A stretch of 64,000 nt of DNA from Methylotuvimicrobium alcaliphilum 20Z (lineage in GTDB: Bacteria > Pseudomonadota > Gammaproteobacteria > Methylococcales > Methylomonadaceae). Where the stretch lies: positions 1,240,001 through 1,304,000 of the forward strand of contig NC_016112.1 in NCBI RefSeq assembly GCF_000968535.2. The letters run 5' to 3'. Shown here piece by piece: positions 33,671 through 42,902 of this stretch (position 1 is the stretch's first letter; each line of letters begins with the position of its first letter). The notes beneath the pieces are model-generated. The model was given only the letters and a program-made list of their open reading frames with translations. It was not told the DNA's origin and made no database searches. Made by a program: the position numbers and the translations under genes.

Positions 33671-36457
33671 TTGACAAGTAAACACACCGTGCAAAAACAA
33701 AATCCTCAATTTCTGGTCGGTATCGACCTCGGCACGACGCATACGGTCGTAGCCTACGCGCATGCCGATCCAACAGCCTCCGAAATCCGAATTTTCGACA
33801 TTGAACAATTGGTCTCTCCGGGTGAAGTCGCGGCGCGGCCGTTGCTGCCGTCGGTGCGTTACCATCCGGCCGAAGGCGAATTGTCCGAGGCAGACTTGGC
33901 GTTCTTGCCGACCGAAGACAAGGCTGTAATCGGCGAAGCTGCGCGTGTGCTCGGCGCGAAAACGCAGGGTCGCTTCGTGACCAGCGCGAAAAGCTGGCTG
34001 TCGCATCCGTCGATCGATCATACTGCGGACGTTTTGCCATGGGGCAGTAGTGATGACATTTCAAAAGTGTCTCCGCTCGAAGCCAGCGCGAGTTATTTGG
34101 CGCATATCCGTAGCGTCTGGCGACACAAATTTCCGGACGCGCCGCTCGAAGATCAGGATATCGTCATAACCGTTCCGGCTTCGTTCGACGAAGGAGCAAG
34201 ATCTCTGACGATCGAGGCCGCCAAATTGGCTGGGCTCATGCAAGTCAAGTTACTCGAGGAGCCGCAAGCGGTTTGTTACGACTGGCTCCGGCGTCATGAC
34301 GGCAGGATCAAGCAAGAATTGGCCGACGTGCGTTTGCTGTTGGTTTGCGATGTCGGCGGAGGCACGACCGACTTGACGCTGATCAAGGTCGAGCCGGCCG
34401 AACCGGAACCGAAACTGACGCGGATCGGCGTCGGCGACCATTTAATGCTCGGCGGCGATAACATCGATCTGGCACTCGCGCATCTGGCCGAACAACGCAT
34501 AATAGGCGGCGGTAAGCGTCTGTCGGCGGCGGATATGTCGCAACTAATCGAGCAATGCCGCATCGTCAAGGAAAAGCTCTTGGCCGACGAGGCGCCTGAA
34601 CAACTCGGCGTCACGCTGCTCGGCGGCGGCTCGAAATTGATCGGCGGCACGCGCTCGGCAATGTTGACGCGCGATGAAGTGCGGAGCATCGCGTTGGATG
34701 GTTTCTTTCCGTTATCGGGCTTGAACGACTTACCGGACCGTAAGCGCAGCGGAGTCGTCGAATTCGGCCTGCCTTATGCGGCGGAACCGGCGGTCAGCAA
34801 ACATATCGCAGCGTTTTTGAAATTGCATAACCAAGCCGCGCTCGATGCTTTGAACGGCGAGGGTGCCGTGCCGGATGCCTTGTTGCTGAACGGCGGCGTG
34901 TTTCGTAGCCGCCCGCTGACCCAGCGGATTCTCGATTTGATTGCATCCTGGCGAGGTGGTGCGCCGAAGCAGCTCGAAAACAAGCATCCGGAATTGTCGG
35001 TTGCGTTGGGTGCGGTTAGCTACGCGCAGGCAAGGCGAAATAAACAAGTCCGTATCGGTGGCGGTGCGGCGCGCAGTTATTTCTTGATTGTCGATACCGA
35101 ACGCGGCGAACAGAAAGGTGTCTGTATCTTGCCGCGCGGCAGCGAGGAGGGGCACGAGGTTGTCTTACAAGATCGACAATTCGCGTTGCGATTGGGGCAG
35201 CCTGTGCGCTTCCATCTGGCTTCGACAACGGGCGACACTGAATATAAGCCAGGCGAGTTGGCTGTGATCAACGATGAGCGTTTTCATTCGCTGCCGCCGC
35301 TGGCGGTCGCGTTGTCAGGAGACGAGAGGTCGCTCGAAACCAAACAAGCAAAACCGTCTACTTCCGAAGTGACTGTTCGATTAGCCGTTATGCAAACTGA
35401 AGTCGGCACGCTTAAGATTCAGTGCGTTTCGGTGCAAGACTCAAGCAAGCGTTGGGACGTTGAATTTCAAATCCGCAAAAAAGCGGGCGCGGGCGTTCAG
35501 GCCGAATTGCCGGCGCAATTCGACAGGGCGGTCGAGTTGGTGCAGGCTGTGTTCGGTTCCAAGTCCAAACAAATTAATCCGAAAGCAGTCAAAAGTTTGC
35601 GTGCCGATCTCGAAAAACTACTTGGCTCTCGCGCCGACTGGGAGACGCCGTTATTGCGAGGCTTGTTCGGCGCTTTGCTCGACGGCATCAAATACCGCAA
35701 ACGTTCCGAAAATCACGAACGGGTTTGGTTGAGCCTGACCGGTTTCTGTCTGCGTCCCGGCTTCGGTTATCCGCTCGATGATTGGCGCGTCGAACAATTA
35801 TGGAAGATTTACGATCAATCGATTCAATACGTCAATGAAGCGCAAATATGGAGCGAGTGGTGGACGCTCTGGCGGCGTGTCGCCGGCGGTTTCGATGCGG
35901 CCAAACAGGAAAAGATTTTCGACGATATCGCTAAGTATTTGAGTCCGGCATCGGCGCGACAACCGGCCGTTGCGAAACAGCTCAAGACACGAGCTTATGA
36001 CGACATCGTGCGCCTTGCTGCCGTGCTCGAACGTTTGTCGGTCGATAAAAAAATTCAACTCGGCGAATGGTTGTTGAAACGTTTGCAAAGTCCGGGCGAG
36101 TCCGAGCAAACCTGGTGGGCGGTCGGCCGAATCGGCGCGAGGATTCCGTTTCACGGTAGTAGTCATAACATCGTACCGCCCGCGATGGCATCCGTCTGGC
36201 TGAAACAGGTCATGCGAGTCGACTGGAAAAAAACGCCCCAGGCCGGATTTGCCGCGACGCTGATCGCGCGCATGAGCGGCGATAGAAGTCGTGATATCGA
36301 CGACGCGTTACGCTTCGAAATCATTGAGCAATTGAAAGCGGCCAAGGCACCGACGTCGTGGATTGCGATGGTCGAAACGCTGAAGGAACTCGACGAAAAA
36401 GAAGAGAAACAAATCTTCGGCGAAGCCCTGCCGCCGGGTTTGAAGTTGATTGGTTGA
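33671..36457 (+). CDS. Long divergent Hsp70 family protein
   Basis: 928 residues. The N-terminal Hsp70 ATPase domain shows VGIDLGTTHTVVAYAHAD (about 16), CDVGGGTTDLTLIKV (about 225) and LLNGGVFRSRPL. A beta-rich middle follows, then an extra helical C-terminal region of about 330 residues (DUF3731-like), rich in Trp/Leu and conserved-looking (GLFGALLDGIKYRKR and TWWAVGRIGARIPFHG). The start is uncertain: TTG 33671 or GTG 33689, neither with a good ribosome site, probably because the repeat upstream disturbed the original leader. It pairs with the shorter Hsp70. The arrangement of two unlike Hsp70s plus DUF2760 suggests a hetero-complex. G+C appears higher than in the first Hsp70 gene. Confidence 0.88.
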   Translation: MTSKHTVQKQNPQFLVGIDLGTTHTVVAYAHADPTASEIRIFDIEQLVSPGEVAARPLLPSVRYHPAEGELSEADLAFLPTEDKAVIGEAARVLGAKTQGRFVTSAKSWLSHPSIDHTADVLPWGSSDDISKVSPLEASASYLAHIRSVWRHKFPDAPLEDQDIVITVPASFDEGARSLTIEAAKLAGLMQVKLLEEPQAVCYDWLRRHDGRIKQELADVRLLLVCDVGGGTTDLTLIKVEPAEPEPKLTRIGVGDHLMLGGDNIDLALAHLAEQRIIGGGKRLSAADMSQLIEQCRIVKEKLLADEAPEQLGVTLLGGGSKLIGGTRSAMLTRDEVRSIALDGFFPLSGLNDLPDRKRSGVVEFGLPYAAEPAVSKHIAAFLKLHNQAALDALNGEGAVPDALLLNGGVFRSRPLTQRILDLIASWRGGAPKQLENKHPELSVALGAVSYAQARRNKQVRIGGGAARSYFLIVDTERGEQKGVCILPRGSEEGHEVVLQDRQFALRLGQPVRFHLASTTGDTEYKPGELAVINDERFHSLPPLAVALSGDERSLETKQAKPSTSEVTVRLAVMQTEVGTLKIQCVSVQDSSKRWDVEFQIRKKAGAGVQAELPAQFDRAVELVQAVFGSKSKQINPKAVKSLRADLEKLLGSRADWETPLLRGLFGALLDGIKYRKRSENHERVWLSLTGFCLRPGFGYPLDDWRVEQLWKIYDQSIQYVNEAQIWSEWWTLWRRVAGGFDAAKQEKIFDDIAKYLSPASARQPAVAKQLKTRAYDDIVRLAAVLERLSVDKKIQLGEWLLKRLQSPGESEQTWWAVGRIGARIPFHGSSHNIVPPAMASVWLKQVMRVDWKKTPQAGFAATLIARMSGDRSRDIDDALRFEIIEQLKAAKAPTSWIAMVETLKELDEKEEKQIFGEALPPGLKLIG

Positions 36458-36527
36458 TTCAAGAAATAATTTCGCGCGTATTCATATACAGATAGGCATA
36501 GAATCCAAATAGAGTAGGAGCACAAAC

Positions 36528-37625
36528 ATGGGTTTTTGGAACAAGCTGTTCGGCGAATTCGTCGATGTGATCGAATGGACCGACAGTTCCAGTGATACGA
36601 TGGTATATCGCTTCGAACGCTACGGGAATGAAATCAAATACGGCGCAATGCTGACCGTTCGCGAGTCGCAGACGGCGATATTAGTCAGCGAAGGACGCGT
36701 GGCCGATTTTTACGAGCCGGGTTTATATCAGCTCGAAACCCGTAATATGCCGATTCTGACCACGCTCGAAAGCTGGCCGCACGGTTTCAAAAGCCCGTTC
36801 AAAGCCGAAGTCTATTTTTTCAACATGCGCCGCTTCACCGATTTAAAATGGGGCACGAAGAATCCGATCATGTTGCGCGACAAGGAATTCGGGCCATTGC
36901 GGTTGCGCGCGTTCGGCACCTATTCGGTCAGAATTAATGAACCGCTAGCGTTTATTAAGGAAATCGTCGGTACCGGCGGGCACTTCCGCACCGATGATAT
37001 CAGTTCGCAATTGCGGAATCTGATCGTATCGCGCTTTTCCGACATCATCGGCGAATCGGGCATTCCTGCCTTGGATCTGGCCGCGAATTACGACGAGCTC
37101 GGTGCTTATATCACGGAACGCATTGCGCCGGAATTTTCCGAATACGGGCTCGAAGTATTGCAGTTGTTGGTAGAAAACATCTCATTGCCGCCCGAAGTTG
37201 AAAATGCGCTCGACAAACGTACCAGCATGGGCATCATCGGCGATCTTCACCGTTATACGCAATTTCAGGCGGCTGAGGCGATGGCAGCGGCCGCGCAAAA
37301 TCCGTCAGGAGGCGCTTCCGAAGGCATCGGCATGGGAATGGGTTTCGCGGTCGCGCGCGAATTGGGCAAGTCGCTCTCCGAGCAGCCGTCTGCTCAGCAA
37401 GCTACGCCGCCGCCGATTCCGACTTCGACGGCCTATTTCGTTGCGATAGCCGGACATCAGGAAGGCCCCTACGAGCTAAAAGTCATCGAGCAAAAAGTCC
37501 GCAGCGGCGAAATCAATCGCGACACTTTGGTTTGGAGCGCAGGGATGGCGCAATGGAAGCAGGCCGGTCAAGTGCCTGAGTTTTCCGCGGCGTTTGTTCA
37601 TGTGCCTCCGCCGTTGCCGGGTTGA
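36528..37625 (+). CDS. SPFH (band 7) protein with C-terminal GYF_2 domain
   Basis: A 365-residue protein. An SPFH/YdjI-like (virion core protein-like) domain covers about 1-240 (IKYGAMLTVRESQTAILVSE, FYEPGLYQLET). A Gly/Ala-rich linker (GGASEGIGMGMGFAVA) follows. A GYF_2 domain lies at about 300-350 (YFVAIAGHQEGPYELKVIEQ and WSAGMAQWKQAGQVPEF). There is no transmembrane segment; relatives sit on the membrane surface. Relatives usually end in a zinc ribbon. Here that ribbon function may be supplied by the next gene. GYF_2 domains bind short proline-containing peptides. The gene lies 70 bases after the long Hsp70. It follows AGGAG before ATG 36528. Confidence 0.88.
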   Translation: MGFWNKLFGEFVDVIEWTDSSSDTMVYRFERYGNEIKYGAMLTVRESQTAILVSEGRVADFYEPGLYQLETRNMPILTTLESWPHGFKSPFKAEVYFFNMRRFTDLKWGTKNPIMLRDKEFGPLRLRAFGTYSVRINEPLAFIKEIVGTGGHFRTDDISSQLRNLIVSRFSDIIGESGIPALDLAANYDELGAYITERIAPEFSEYGLEVLQLLVENISLPPEVENALDKRTSMGIIGDLHRYTQFQAAEAMAAAAQNPSGGASEGIGMGMGFAVARELGKSLSEQPSAQQATPPPIPTSTAYFVAIAGHQEGPYELKVIEQKVRSGEINRDTLVWSAGMAQWKQAGQVPEFSAAFVHVPPPLPG

Positions 37626-37875
37626 AAGCGGTTAGTAGTTAGCAGAGAGCGATTAGTAGATAGTAGTGAAAGGGGAAAGATGAAAGGTGAAAGATGAAAG
37701 GTGAAAGGTGAAAGGTGAAAGGGGAAAGGGGAAAGGGGAAAGGGGAAAGGGGAAAGGGGAAAGGGGAAAGGGGAAAGGGAAAGGGGAAATTAGAGCTTGA
37801 CAAGTGGTTAAAATGTCGAATCATTTCACTATTCACCGCTAACCGTTAACCGTTAACCGCTAACCGCTAACAATG
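37626..37875 (+). repeat. Heptamer tandem array, locus 3, with flanking CTAACCG heptamers
   Basis: From 37668 to 37789 about seventeen 7-base units grade from GATGAAA/GGTGAAA into GGGGAAA. The GGGGAAA part fits a G-quadruplex motif. The flanks are themselves heptameric: AGCGGTTAGTAGTTAGC at the left and five CTAACCG/TTAACCG units (about 37838-37872) at the right. These are inverted with respect to each other. The block separates the SPFH and zinc-ribbon genes. Confidence 0.9.
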
Positions 37876-37911
37876 GAATCTTATAACATTGGATTGCTAT
37901 GAAAAGTTGCC

Positions 37912-39147
37912 GTGCCTAAATTTAAGGCGTCTTTAAAACCCGGTGTCGAGCGTTTTCCGTGCGGGCAGTGCGGCGCGATTTTGAAATATGCGCCCGGTAC
38001 CGAGCATCAGGTCTGCGAGTATTGCGGATTCGAAAATCATATCGAGCCAAGCGCCGCGCCGATTCAGGAATATGACCTGCAGCAAGCGTTGAGACAGTTG
38101 GCTCAACCTCAGGCTGAAACGGTTAAGGCGCAGATTCATTGCGATGAATGCGGCGCCGGGTTTCAGTTCGATAGTCACATTCATGCCGGCGAATGCCCGT
38201 TTTGCGGCACGCCGATCGTGACGGCAACCGCGCAAGCCAAACCGATTCAGCCGAAATCGCTGCTGCCTTTTGCAATCGGCGAAGCTGAAGCTAAACAGCA
38301 GTTTCAACGCTGGATCGCGAAGCTATGGTTCGCGCCTAATACGGTTAAAAAATATGCCCGTAGCGATACTAAGCTGACCGGAGTCTATTTGCCCTATTGG
38401 ACCTTCGATAGCGACACCGAGACCGATTATGTCGGCGAGCGAGGCGATGTCTATTACGTCACGGTACCGGTTCAAGTGGTGCGAAATAACCGTACCGTCA
38501 CCGTTATGCGACGAGTGCCTAAAATACGCTGGACGCCGGTTTCGGGTCGCGTACGGCGTTTTTTCGACGATGTGTTGGTGGGCGCGAGCAAATCGCTGCC
38601 GCGTAAGATTCTGGATGCCTTGCAGCCTTGGGATCTCTACAACCTGATGCCCTACGACGAAAAATATTTGAGCGGTTTTCGTAGCGAATATTATCAGGTC
38701 GAGCTCGATGAAGGCTTCGATGCGGCCAAGCAAATCATGGATAGCGTGATTTACCGGGATATCGCGCGCAACATCGGCGGCGATCATCAGCGTATCCATC
38801 AGGCAAGAACGAGGCACGACAAAACGACTTATAAGCATTGTTTACTTCCGGTCTGGTCGGCCGCGTTTCGCTATCGGGATAAATCTTATCGTTTTGTAAT
38901 CAACGGTCGTACCGGCAAAGTGCAAGGCGAGCGGCCTTATAGTGGGTGGAAAATAGGCTTTGCGGTGTTGGCCGCGCTACTGACGGTTGCCGGTATTTAT
39001 TATTATCTCGAGACTAGCGGCGCATTAGAGAAATTGCAGCAAAGCGATTATTACTCCCTTTTGATTGAAAAACCGTCTAAGAATAAAAGGTATGGGATGT
39101 GTCTATCGAGGAAAGCCGTTCACCCAGCACCTAAATCCAGCACCTAA
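37912..39147 (+). CDS. Double zinc-ribbon, single-pass membrane protein (YdjG-like) with repeat-derived tail
   Basis: 411 residues from GTG 37912. Two zinc ribbons open the protein: C17/C20/C35/C38 and C77/C80/C95/C98. A beta-rich region follows (LTGVYLPYWTFDSDTETDY, VYYVTVPVQ). One transmembrane segment lies at about 345-367 (WKIGFAVLAALLTVAGIYYY). Architecture and linkage to an SPFH gene recall Bacillus YdjG beside YdjI. Residues from about 381 to the end (SLLIEKPSKNKRYGMCLS onward) are encoded by dispersed repeat H joined to fragments of families I and E, which also give the stop. The native C-terminus is therefore lost or extended. It is probably the last gene of the Hsp70/SPFH cluster. 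Confidence 0.82.
   Translation: MPKFKASLKPGVERFPCGQCGAILKYAPGTEHQVCEYCGFENHIEPSAAPIQEYDLQQALRQLAQPQAETVKAQIHCDECGAGFQFDSHIHAGECPFCGTPIVTATAQAKPIQPKSLLPFAIGEAEAKQQFQRWIAKLWFAPNTVKKYARSDTKLTGVYLPYWTFDSDTETDYVGERGDVYYVTVPVQVVRNNRTVTVMRRVPKIRWTPVSGRVRRFFDDVLVGASKSLPRKILDALQPWDLYNLMPYDEKYLSGFRSEYYQVELDEGFDAAKQIMDSVIYRDIARNIGGDHQRIHQARTRHDKTTYKHCLLPVWSAAFRYRDKSYRFVINGRTGKVQGERPYSGWKIGFAVLAALLTVAGIYYYLETSGALEKLQQSDYYSLLIEKPSKNKRYGMCLSRKAVHPAPKSST
39052..39112 (+). repeat. Family H dispersed repeat, copy 1 (coding)
   Basis: TACTCCCTTTTGATTGAAAA, ACCGTCTAAGAATAAAAGG and a family I left end. It is nearly identical to 48034-48094 and partly to the reverse copy at 51768-51804. Here it is translated as the tail of the zinc-ribbon protein. 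Confidence 0.85.
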
Positions 39148-39304
39148 ATTCCATAGGTCTTTGGCAATGATTCAAAATTATGGCTTATTTAGATGCTGGG
39201 TAAATACGTCCATGTAGGTGTCCCTCACCCCGCGTTAAGTGAGGGGCTGATTACCCCGGCGCCTCCTCCTCCGGCACTGCCGAAATTTGAAGTGCGAAAG
39301 GTAT
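39121..39304. repeat. Composite of family E (with partial duplication) and family A right half
   Basis: A partial E end CCCAGCACCTAAAT is followed by a complete E element (39137-39200). Then comes the family A core in reverse (TAAATACGTCCATGTAGG) and the family A terminus (CGAAATTTGAAGTGCGAAAG, then GTATA). About 220 bases from here to mutS hold nothing else I can identify. Confidence 0.75.
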
Positions 39305-39524
39305 AGATGGGGATGGGAGTCATGAAGACAGCGAATGAGTCTCTTTCGTAAGTAAAATGACAACCTGCGGGGTGCTCCCGTCAAAAGGCGAGATGATTCT
39401 TTTTTGGAGGTTCTATCGCAGAACTGGCCGCTATAAACGGCAAAAGTGCAAACTTTGCATGGAGAAAAACGGCCTAACGTCCTGGCTCCACGATACGCGA
39501 TAATGTTTTCGCCCATTCCTAAAA

Positions 39525-42092
39525 TTACTCCACCATCTTTTTTAAACGATAAAGCGTATCCAAAGCTTGCCTCGGGCTCAAGTTGTCCGGGTCTAACTCC
39601 TCGATCAAACAGACTGCCGGATGGCACTCTTGGGTCGCGAATAAATCCAATTGCTGATTGCCCGATTCGGTCTGGTTTTGATAATAAGTGTTGTTTTCGA
39701 GATGCTGCAATTTCAATTTGGCTTTGTCTATCACTGTTGCCGGAACACCAGCCAGTGAGGCGACTTGCAGCCCGTAACTTTGGCTCGCCGGACCTTCCTT
39801 GACCGCATGCAGAAACACGATTTTGTCGCCGTACTCCATTGCGTCGAGATGCACGTTATGGATCGGTTTTTGCTCGTCCGCTAGAGTCGTCAACTCGAAA
39901 TAATGCGTCGCGAATAACGTATAAGCCTTTGTGACTTTTGCTAAATGATCGGCGCAAGCCCAAGCCAAAGACAAGCCGTCAAAAGTGCTGGTGCCGCGGC
40001 CGATTTCGTCCATCAATATCAAGCTTTGTTCGGTTGCGTTATGCAGAATATTGGCAGTTTCCGACATTTCAACCATGAAAGTCGAACGTCCGCCGGCCAA
40101 GTCGTCTGAAGCGCCGATGCGGGTGAAAATCTTATCGACCGGGCCGATCGTTGCGGCCTTGGCCGGAACATAACAGCCGATATGCGCGATCAACACGATC
40201 AAGGCCGCCTGGCGCATATAAGTCGATTTACCGCCCATATTCGGGCCGGTGATGATGAGCATGCGGCGCTGAGGCGATAGTTTAAGATCGTTTGCGACAA
40301 ACGGAATGTCGGAGACTTGCTCGACGACCGGATGCCGTCCGCCTTCGATATCGATGCCGGGCTTATCGGTCAATTGCGGGCGAGTCAAATTCAATGTTTC
40401 GGCGCGTTCGGCAAATGCCGCCAGCACATCCAGTTCGGCGAGTCCTTGCGCGCATTGCTGCAGATCAATTAATGACTCGCCGAGCTTGTTCAGCAATTGA
40501 TCGTATAGTGATTTTTCGAAGGCCAGCGATTTTTCTTTCGCACTCAGAACTTTATCTTCGAAGGTTTTTAATTCCTCGGTAATGTAGCGCTCGACGCCTT
40601 TCAGCGTTTGTTTACGGTGGTAGTGTGCCGGAACTTTCTCGGCATGTAATCTTGAAACCTCGATATAGTAACCATGCACGCGGTTGTAATTGACTTTTAG
40701 GCCGCTAATGCCGGTCGCAGCCTTTTCTCGCTCCTCCATATCGAGCAGAAATTGATCGGCATTGCGGCTTAAGTTGCGCAGTTCATCGAGTTCGGCATGG
40801 TAACCGGGGGCAATGACGCCGCCGTCGCGAATTAGAACAGGCGGGTTGTCGATAATGGCTCGTTGCAACAGCTCAGATAACTCGGGTTGTTCGGTGAGTT
40901 GCTTGGCCAGGCGCATCAGCTCCGGACTGTCGGTATTCGATAGCAAGGGCTGCAATGTCGGTAAAACGGCCAGGGTATTGCGTAACACGATCAAATCGCG
41001 CGGCCTGGCCGATTTGAGTGCGATTCGTGAGCTGATACGCTCGATGTCGCCGACCGCATTTAATTGATTGCGAACAGCATCTAAAAGCCGTTCGGACAAT
41101 AGCGATTCGATTGCCGAATATCGGTTTTGCAGAATGGCTTGGTCTCTGAGCGGCCGGTTGATCCAGCGGCGCAGACAACGACTGCCCATCGCTGTGACGG
41201 TTTTGTCGAGTACGCCGAATAAGGTGTAGCGCAGCTCGCCGGTCGGATGCGTGTCCAGTTCCAGATTGCGGCGGCTCGCGGCATCGAGTTGAATGCCCTC
41301 GGAATTGTTTTCGACCCGAATGCCTTGAATATGGGGCAGGGCGCTTTGCTGCGTGTCTTTGACGTATTGCAACAGACAGCCGGCCGCGGCAATAGCGATC
41401 GGCATATTTTCGCAACCGAAGCCTGATAGATCGTGCGTGTTGAATTGATTCAATACCAGTTGACGCGCACTGTCAGGCTCGAAATGCCAAGGCGGGCGCT
41501 TACAAATGCCTTTGCGCTGCTTCAAAGCCTGTAGAAGAGCGATATCTTCGCTGACCAATAGCTCGGCCGGGTCCAGACGTTCGATTTCGCTCAACATCGT
41601 ATCGGCCGAATCCAGTTGTTGCAATACAAAGCGTCCGCTGGTCACATCTAAAGCGGCGATACCGAATTTGGAATCGGCAACATGCAGCGCCACCAGCAAA
41701 TTATCCTTACGGTCCTCGAGCAGGGCTTCGTCGGTAACGGTGCCGGGTGTGACGATGCGCACCACTTTGCGATCGACCGGTCCTTTCGAAGTCGCCGGAT
41801 CGCCGATTTGTTCGCAAATCGCGACCGATTCGCTGTGGCGCAACAATTTTGCGATGTAGCCTTCGGCGGCATGATACGGAATGCCGGCCATCGGAATCGG
41901 CTCACCGGCCGACTGGCCGCGCTGCGTCAGCGTAATATCGAGAATCTGAGCGGCTTTTTTGGCATCGTCGAAAAAAAGTTCATAAAAATCGCCCATCCGG
42001 TAAAAAACGAGCGTGTCGGGATGGTCGGCCTTGATGCGCAGATATTGCTGCATCATCGGGGTGTGTTGGTTGCTGGTTTGTTTTATACTCAT
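39525..42092 (-). CDS. mutS: DNA mismatch repair protein MutS
   Basis: 855 residues, full length. MutS recognises mismatches and small loops and starts methyl-directed repair with MutL. The N-terminal mismatch-binding motif is [12 protein letters not shown]. The ATPase has Walker [10 protein letters not shown] (about residue 615), Walker [17 protein letters not shown] and the following ATHYFELT. The C-terminal helix ([20 protein letters not shown]) is also present. The ATG at 42092 is the conventional start. It is transcribed alone. Repeats A/E flank the 3' side and a full family A copy lies in its promoter region. Confidence 0.97.
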   Translation of the reverse strand: MSIKQTSNQHTPMMQQYLRIKADHPDTLVFYRMGDFYELFFDDAKKAAQILDITLTQRGQSAGEPIPMAGIPYHAAEGYIAKLLRHSESVAICEQIGDPATSKGPVDRKVVRIVTPGTVTDEALLEDRKDNLLVALHVADSKFGIAALDVTSGRFVLQQLDSADTMLSEIERLDPAELLVSEDIALLQALKQRKGICKRPPWHFEPDSARQLVLNQFNTHDLSGFGCENMPIAIAAAGCLLQYVKDTQQSALPHIQGIRVENNSEGIQLDAASRRNLELDTHPTGELRYTLFGVLDKTVTAMGSRCLRRWINRPLRDQAILQNRYSAIESLLSERLLDAVRNQLNAVGDIERISSRIALKSARPRDLIVLRNTLAVLPTLQPLLSNTDSPELMRLAKQLTEQPELSELLQRAIIDNPPVLIRDGGVIAPGYHAELDELRNLSRNADQFLLDMEEREKAATGISGLKVNYNRVHGYYIEVSRLHAEKVPAHYHRKQTLKGVERYITEELKTFEDKVLSAKEKSLAFEKSLYDQLLNKLGESLIDLQQCAQGLAELDVLAAFAERAETLNLTRPQLTDKPGIDIEGGRHPVVEQVSDIPFVANDLKLSPQRRMLIITGPNMGGKSTYMRQAALIVLIAHIGCYVPAKAATIGPVDKIFTRIGASDDLAGGRSTFMVEMSETANILHNATEQSLILMDEIGRGTSTFDGLSLAWACADHLAKVTKAYTLFATHYFELTTLADEQKPIHNVHLDAMEYGDKIVFLHAVKEGPASQSYGLQVASLAGVPATVIDKAKLKLQHLENNTYYQNQTESGNQQLDLFATQECHPAVCLIEELDPDNLSPRQALDTLYRLKKMVE

Positions 42093-42126
42093 AGATATTA
42101 TTTTATCTTAGGATTGAGTCATAGAT

Positions 42127-42284
42127 ATACTCATCGTAGATCAAAATTCGGCACCGGGGGCCCGTCAAAGGACGCCGTGAATACATCCATGTAGGCTCTA
42201 TGCCAGCATCCATGCTGGCAAAGCCTTTGCCGAGCACCCCGGCGCCTCCTTAGGCACTGCCGAAATTTGAAGTGCGAAAGGTAT
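42127..42284 (-). repeat. Family A MITE-like repeat, copy 10 (full length)
   Basis: 158 bases, reverse orientation: TA-CTCATCGTAGATCAAAATTC at the left, CGAAATTTGAAGTGCGAAAGG-TA at the right. This copy, 47855-48012 and 54676-54825 give the clearest view of the intact element and its TA flanks. Confidence 0.9.
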
Positions 42285-42368
42285 AACTTTCTTATTTTTT
42301 AATGCAGGCTAACCGAACCCGCGACAAAGCCCATGGTTCCGGAAAGTTATTTGTCAAGAAATCCTTAA

Positions 42369-42887
42369 TTGATAGGTCTTGCCCCATTGGTCCCATTAAA
42401 TACAGAGAACGAAATCATCGCATTGGCTCGCGTGGTCGGGTTGAGTCTAAAGGAACGCGGTTGGCTGCTGACAACCGCCGAATCCTGTACCGGCGGCGGC
42501 ATTGCACAAGCGATTACCGAAATACCGGGCAGTTCGGCTTGGTTTGACCGAGGCTTCGTGACTTACAGCAATGCCGCCAAAATACAAATGCTGGGCGTCC
42601 GGGCCGAGACGATCGAAAATTATGGCGCGGTTAGCGCCGAGACTGCGAGCGAGATGACAGGCGGCGCATTGAAACACAGTCAGGCCGATTGGGCAATCGC
42701 GGTGACCGGCATTGCAGGACCGGATGGCGGCACTTCGGTGAAACCGGTCGGCACGGTTTACATCGCTTGGCAGCGGCGTGGTGCAATTGCCGAAATTGCC
42801 GAAATGCATTTTGATGGCGATCGCCACCAAATTAGAACCGAAACAATCAAGACCGCATTGGCGGAATGGTTGAATATTGATAAGTAA
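42369..42887 (+). CDS. CinA C-terminal domain protein / nicotinamide-nucleotide amidase (PncC-like)
   Basis: Up to 172 residues of a stand-alone CinA-C domain. PncC enzymes deamidate nicotinamide mononucleotide to nicotinic acid mononucleotide for NAD recycling. Conserved blocks are TTAESCTGGGIAQAITEIPG, WFDRGFVTYSN, YGAVSAETASEM, AVTGIAGPDGG and KPVGTVYIA. The start is unclear. No ATG precedes the domain, TTG 42369 and TTG 42387 are in frame, and no good ribosome site is seen. This may reflect repeat insertion upstream. The Gfo/Idh/MocA gene follows after 15 bases. Confidence 0.85.
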   Translation: MIGLAPLVPLNTENEIIALARVVGLSLKERGWLLTTAESCTGGGIAQAITEIPGSSAWFDRGFVTYSNAAKIQMLGVRAETIENYGAVSAETASEMTGGALKHSQADWAIAVTGIAGPDGGTSVKPVGTVYIAWQRRGAIAEIAEMHFDGDRHQIRTETIKTALAEWLNIDK

Positions 42888-42902
42888 ACACGGAGGAGAA
42901 TC

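Noticed and set aside
41682-42194. 170-codon plus-strand frame ending in GGPSKDAVNTSM
   Set aside because: It is antisense to mutS and runs into family A; useful only as proof that the GDT1 tail peptide comes from the repeat.
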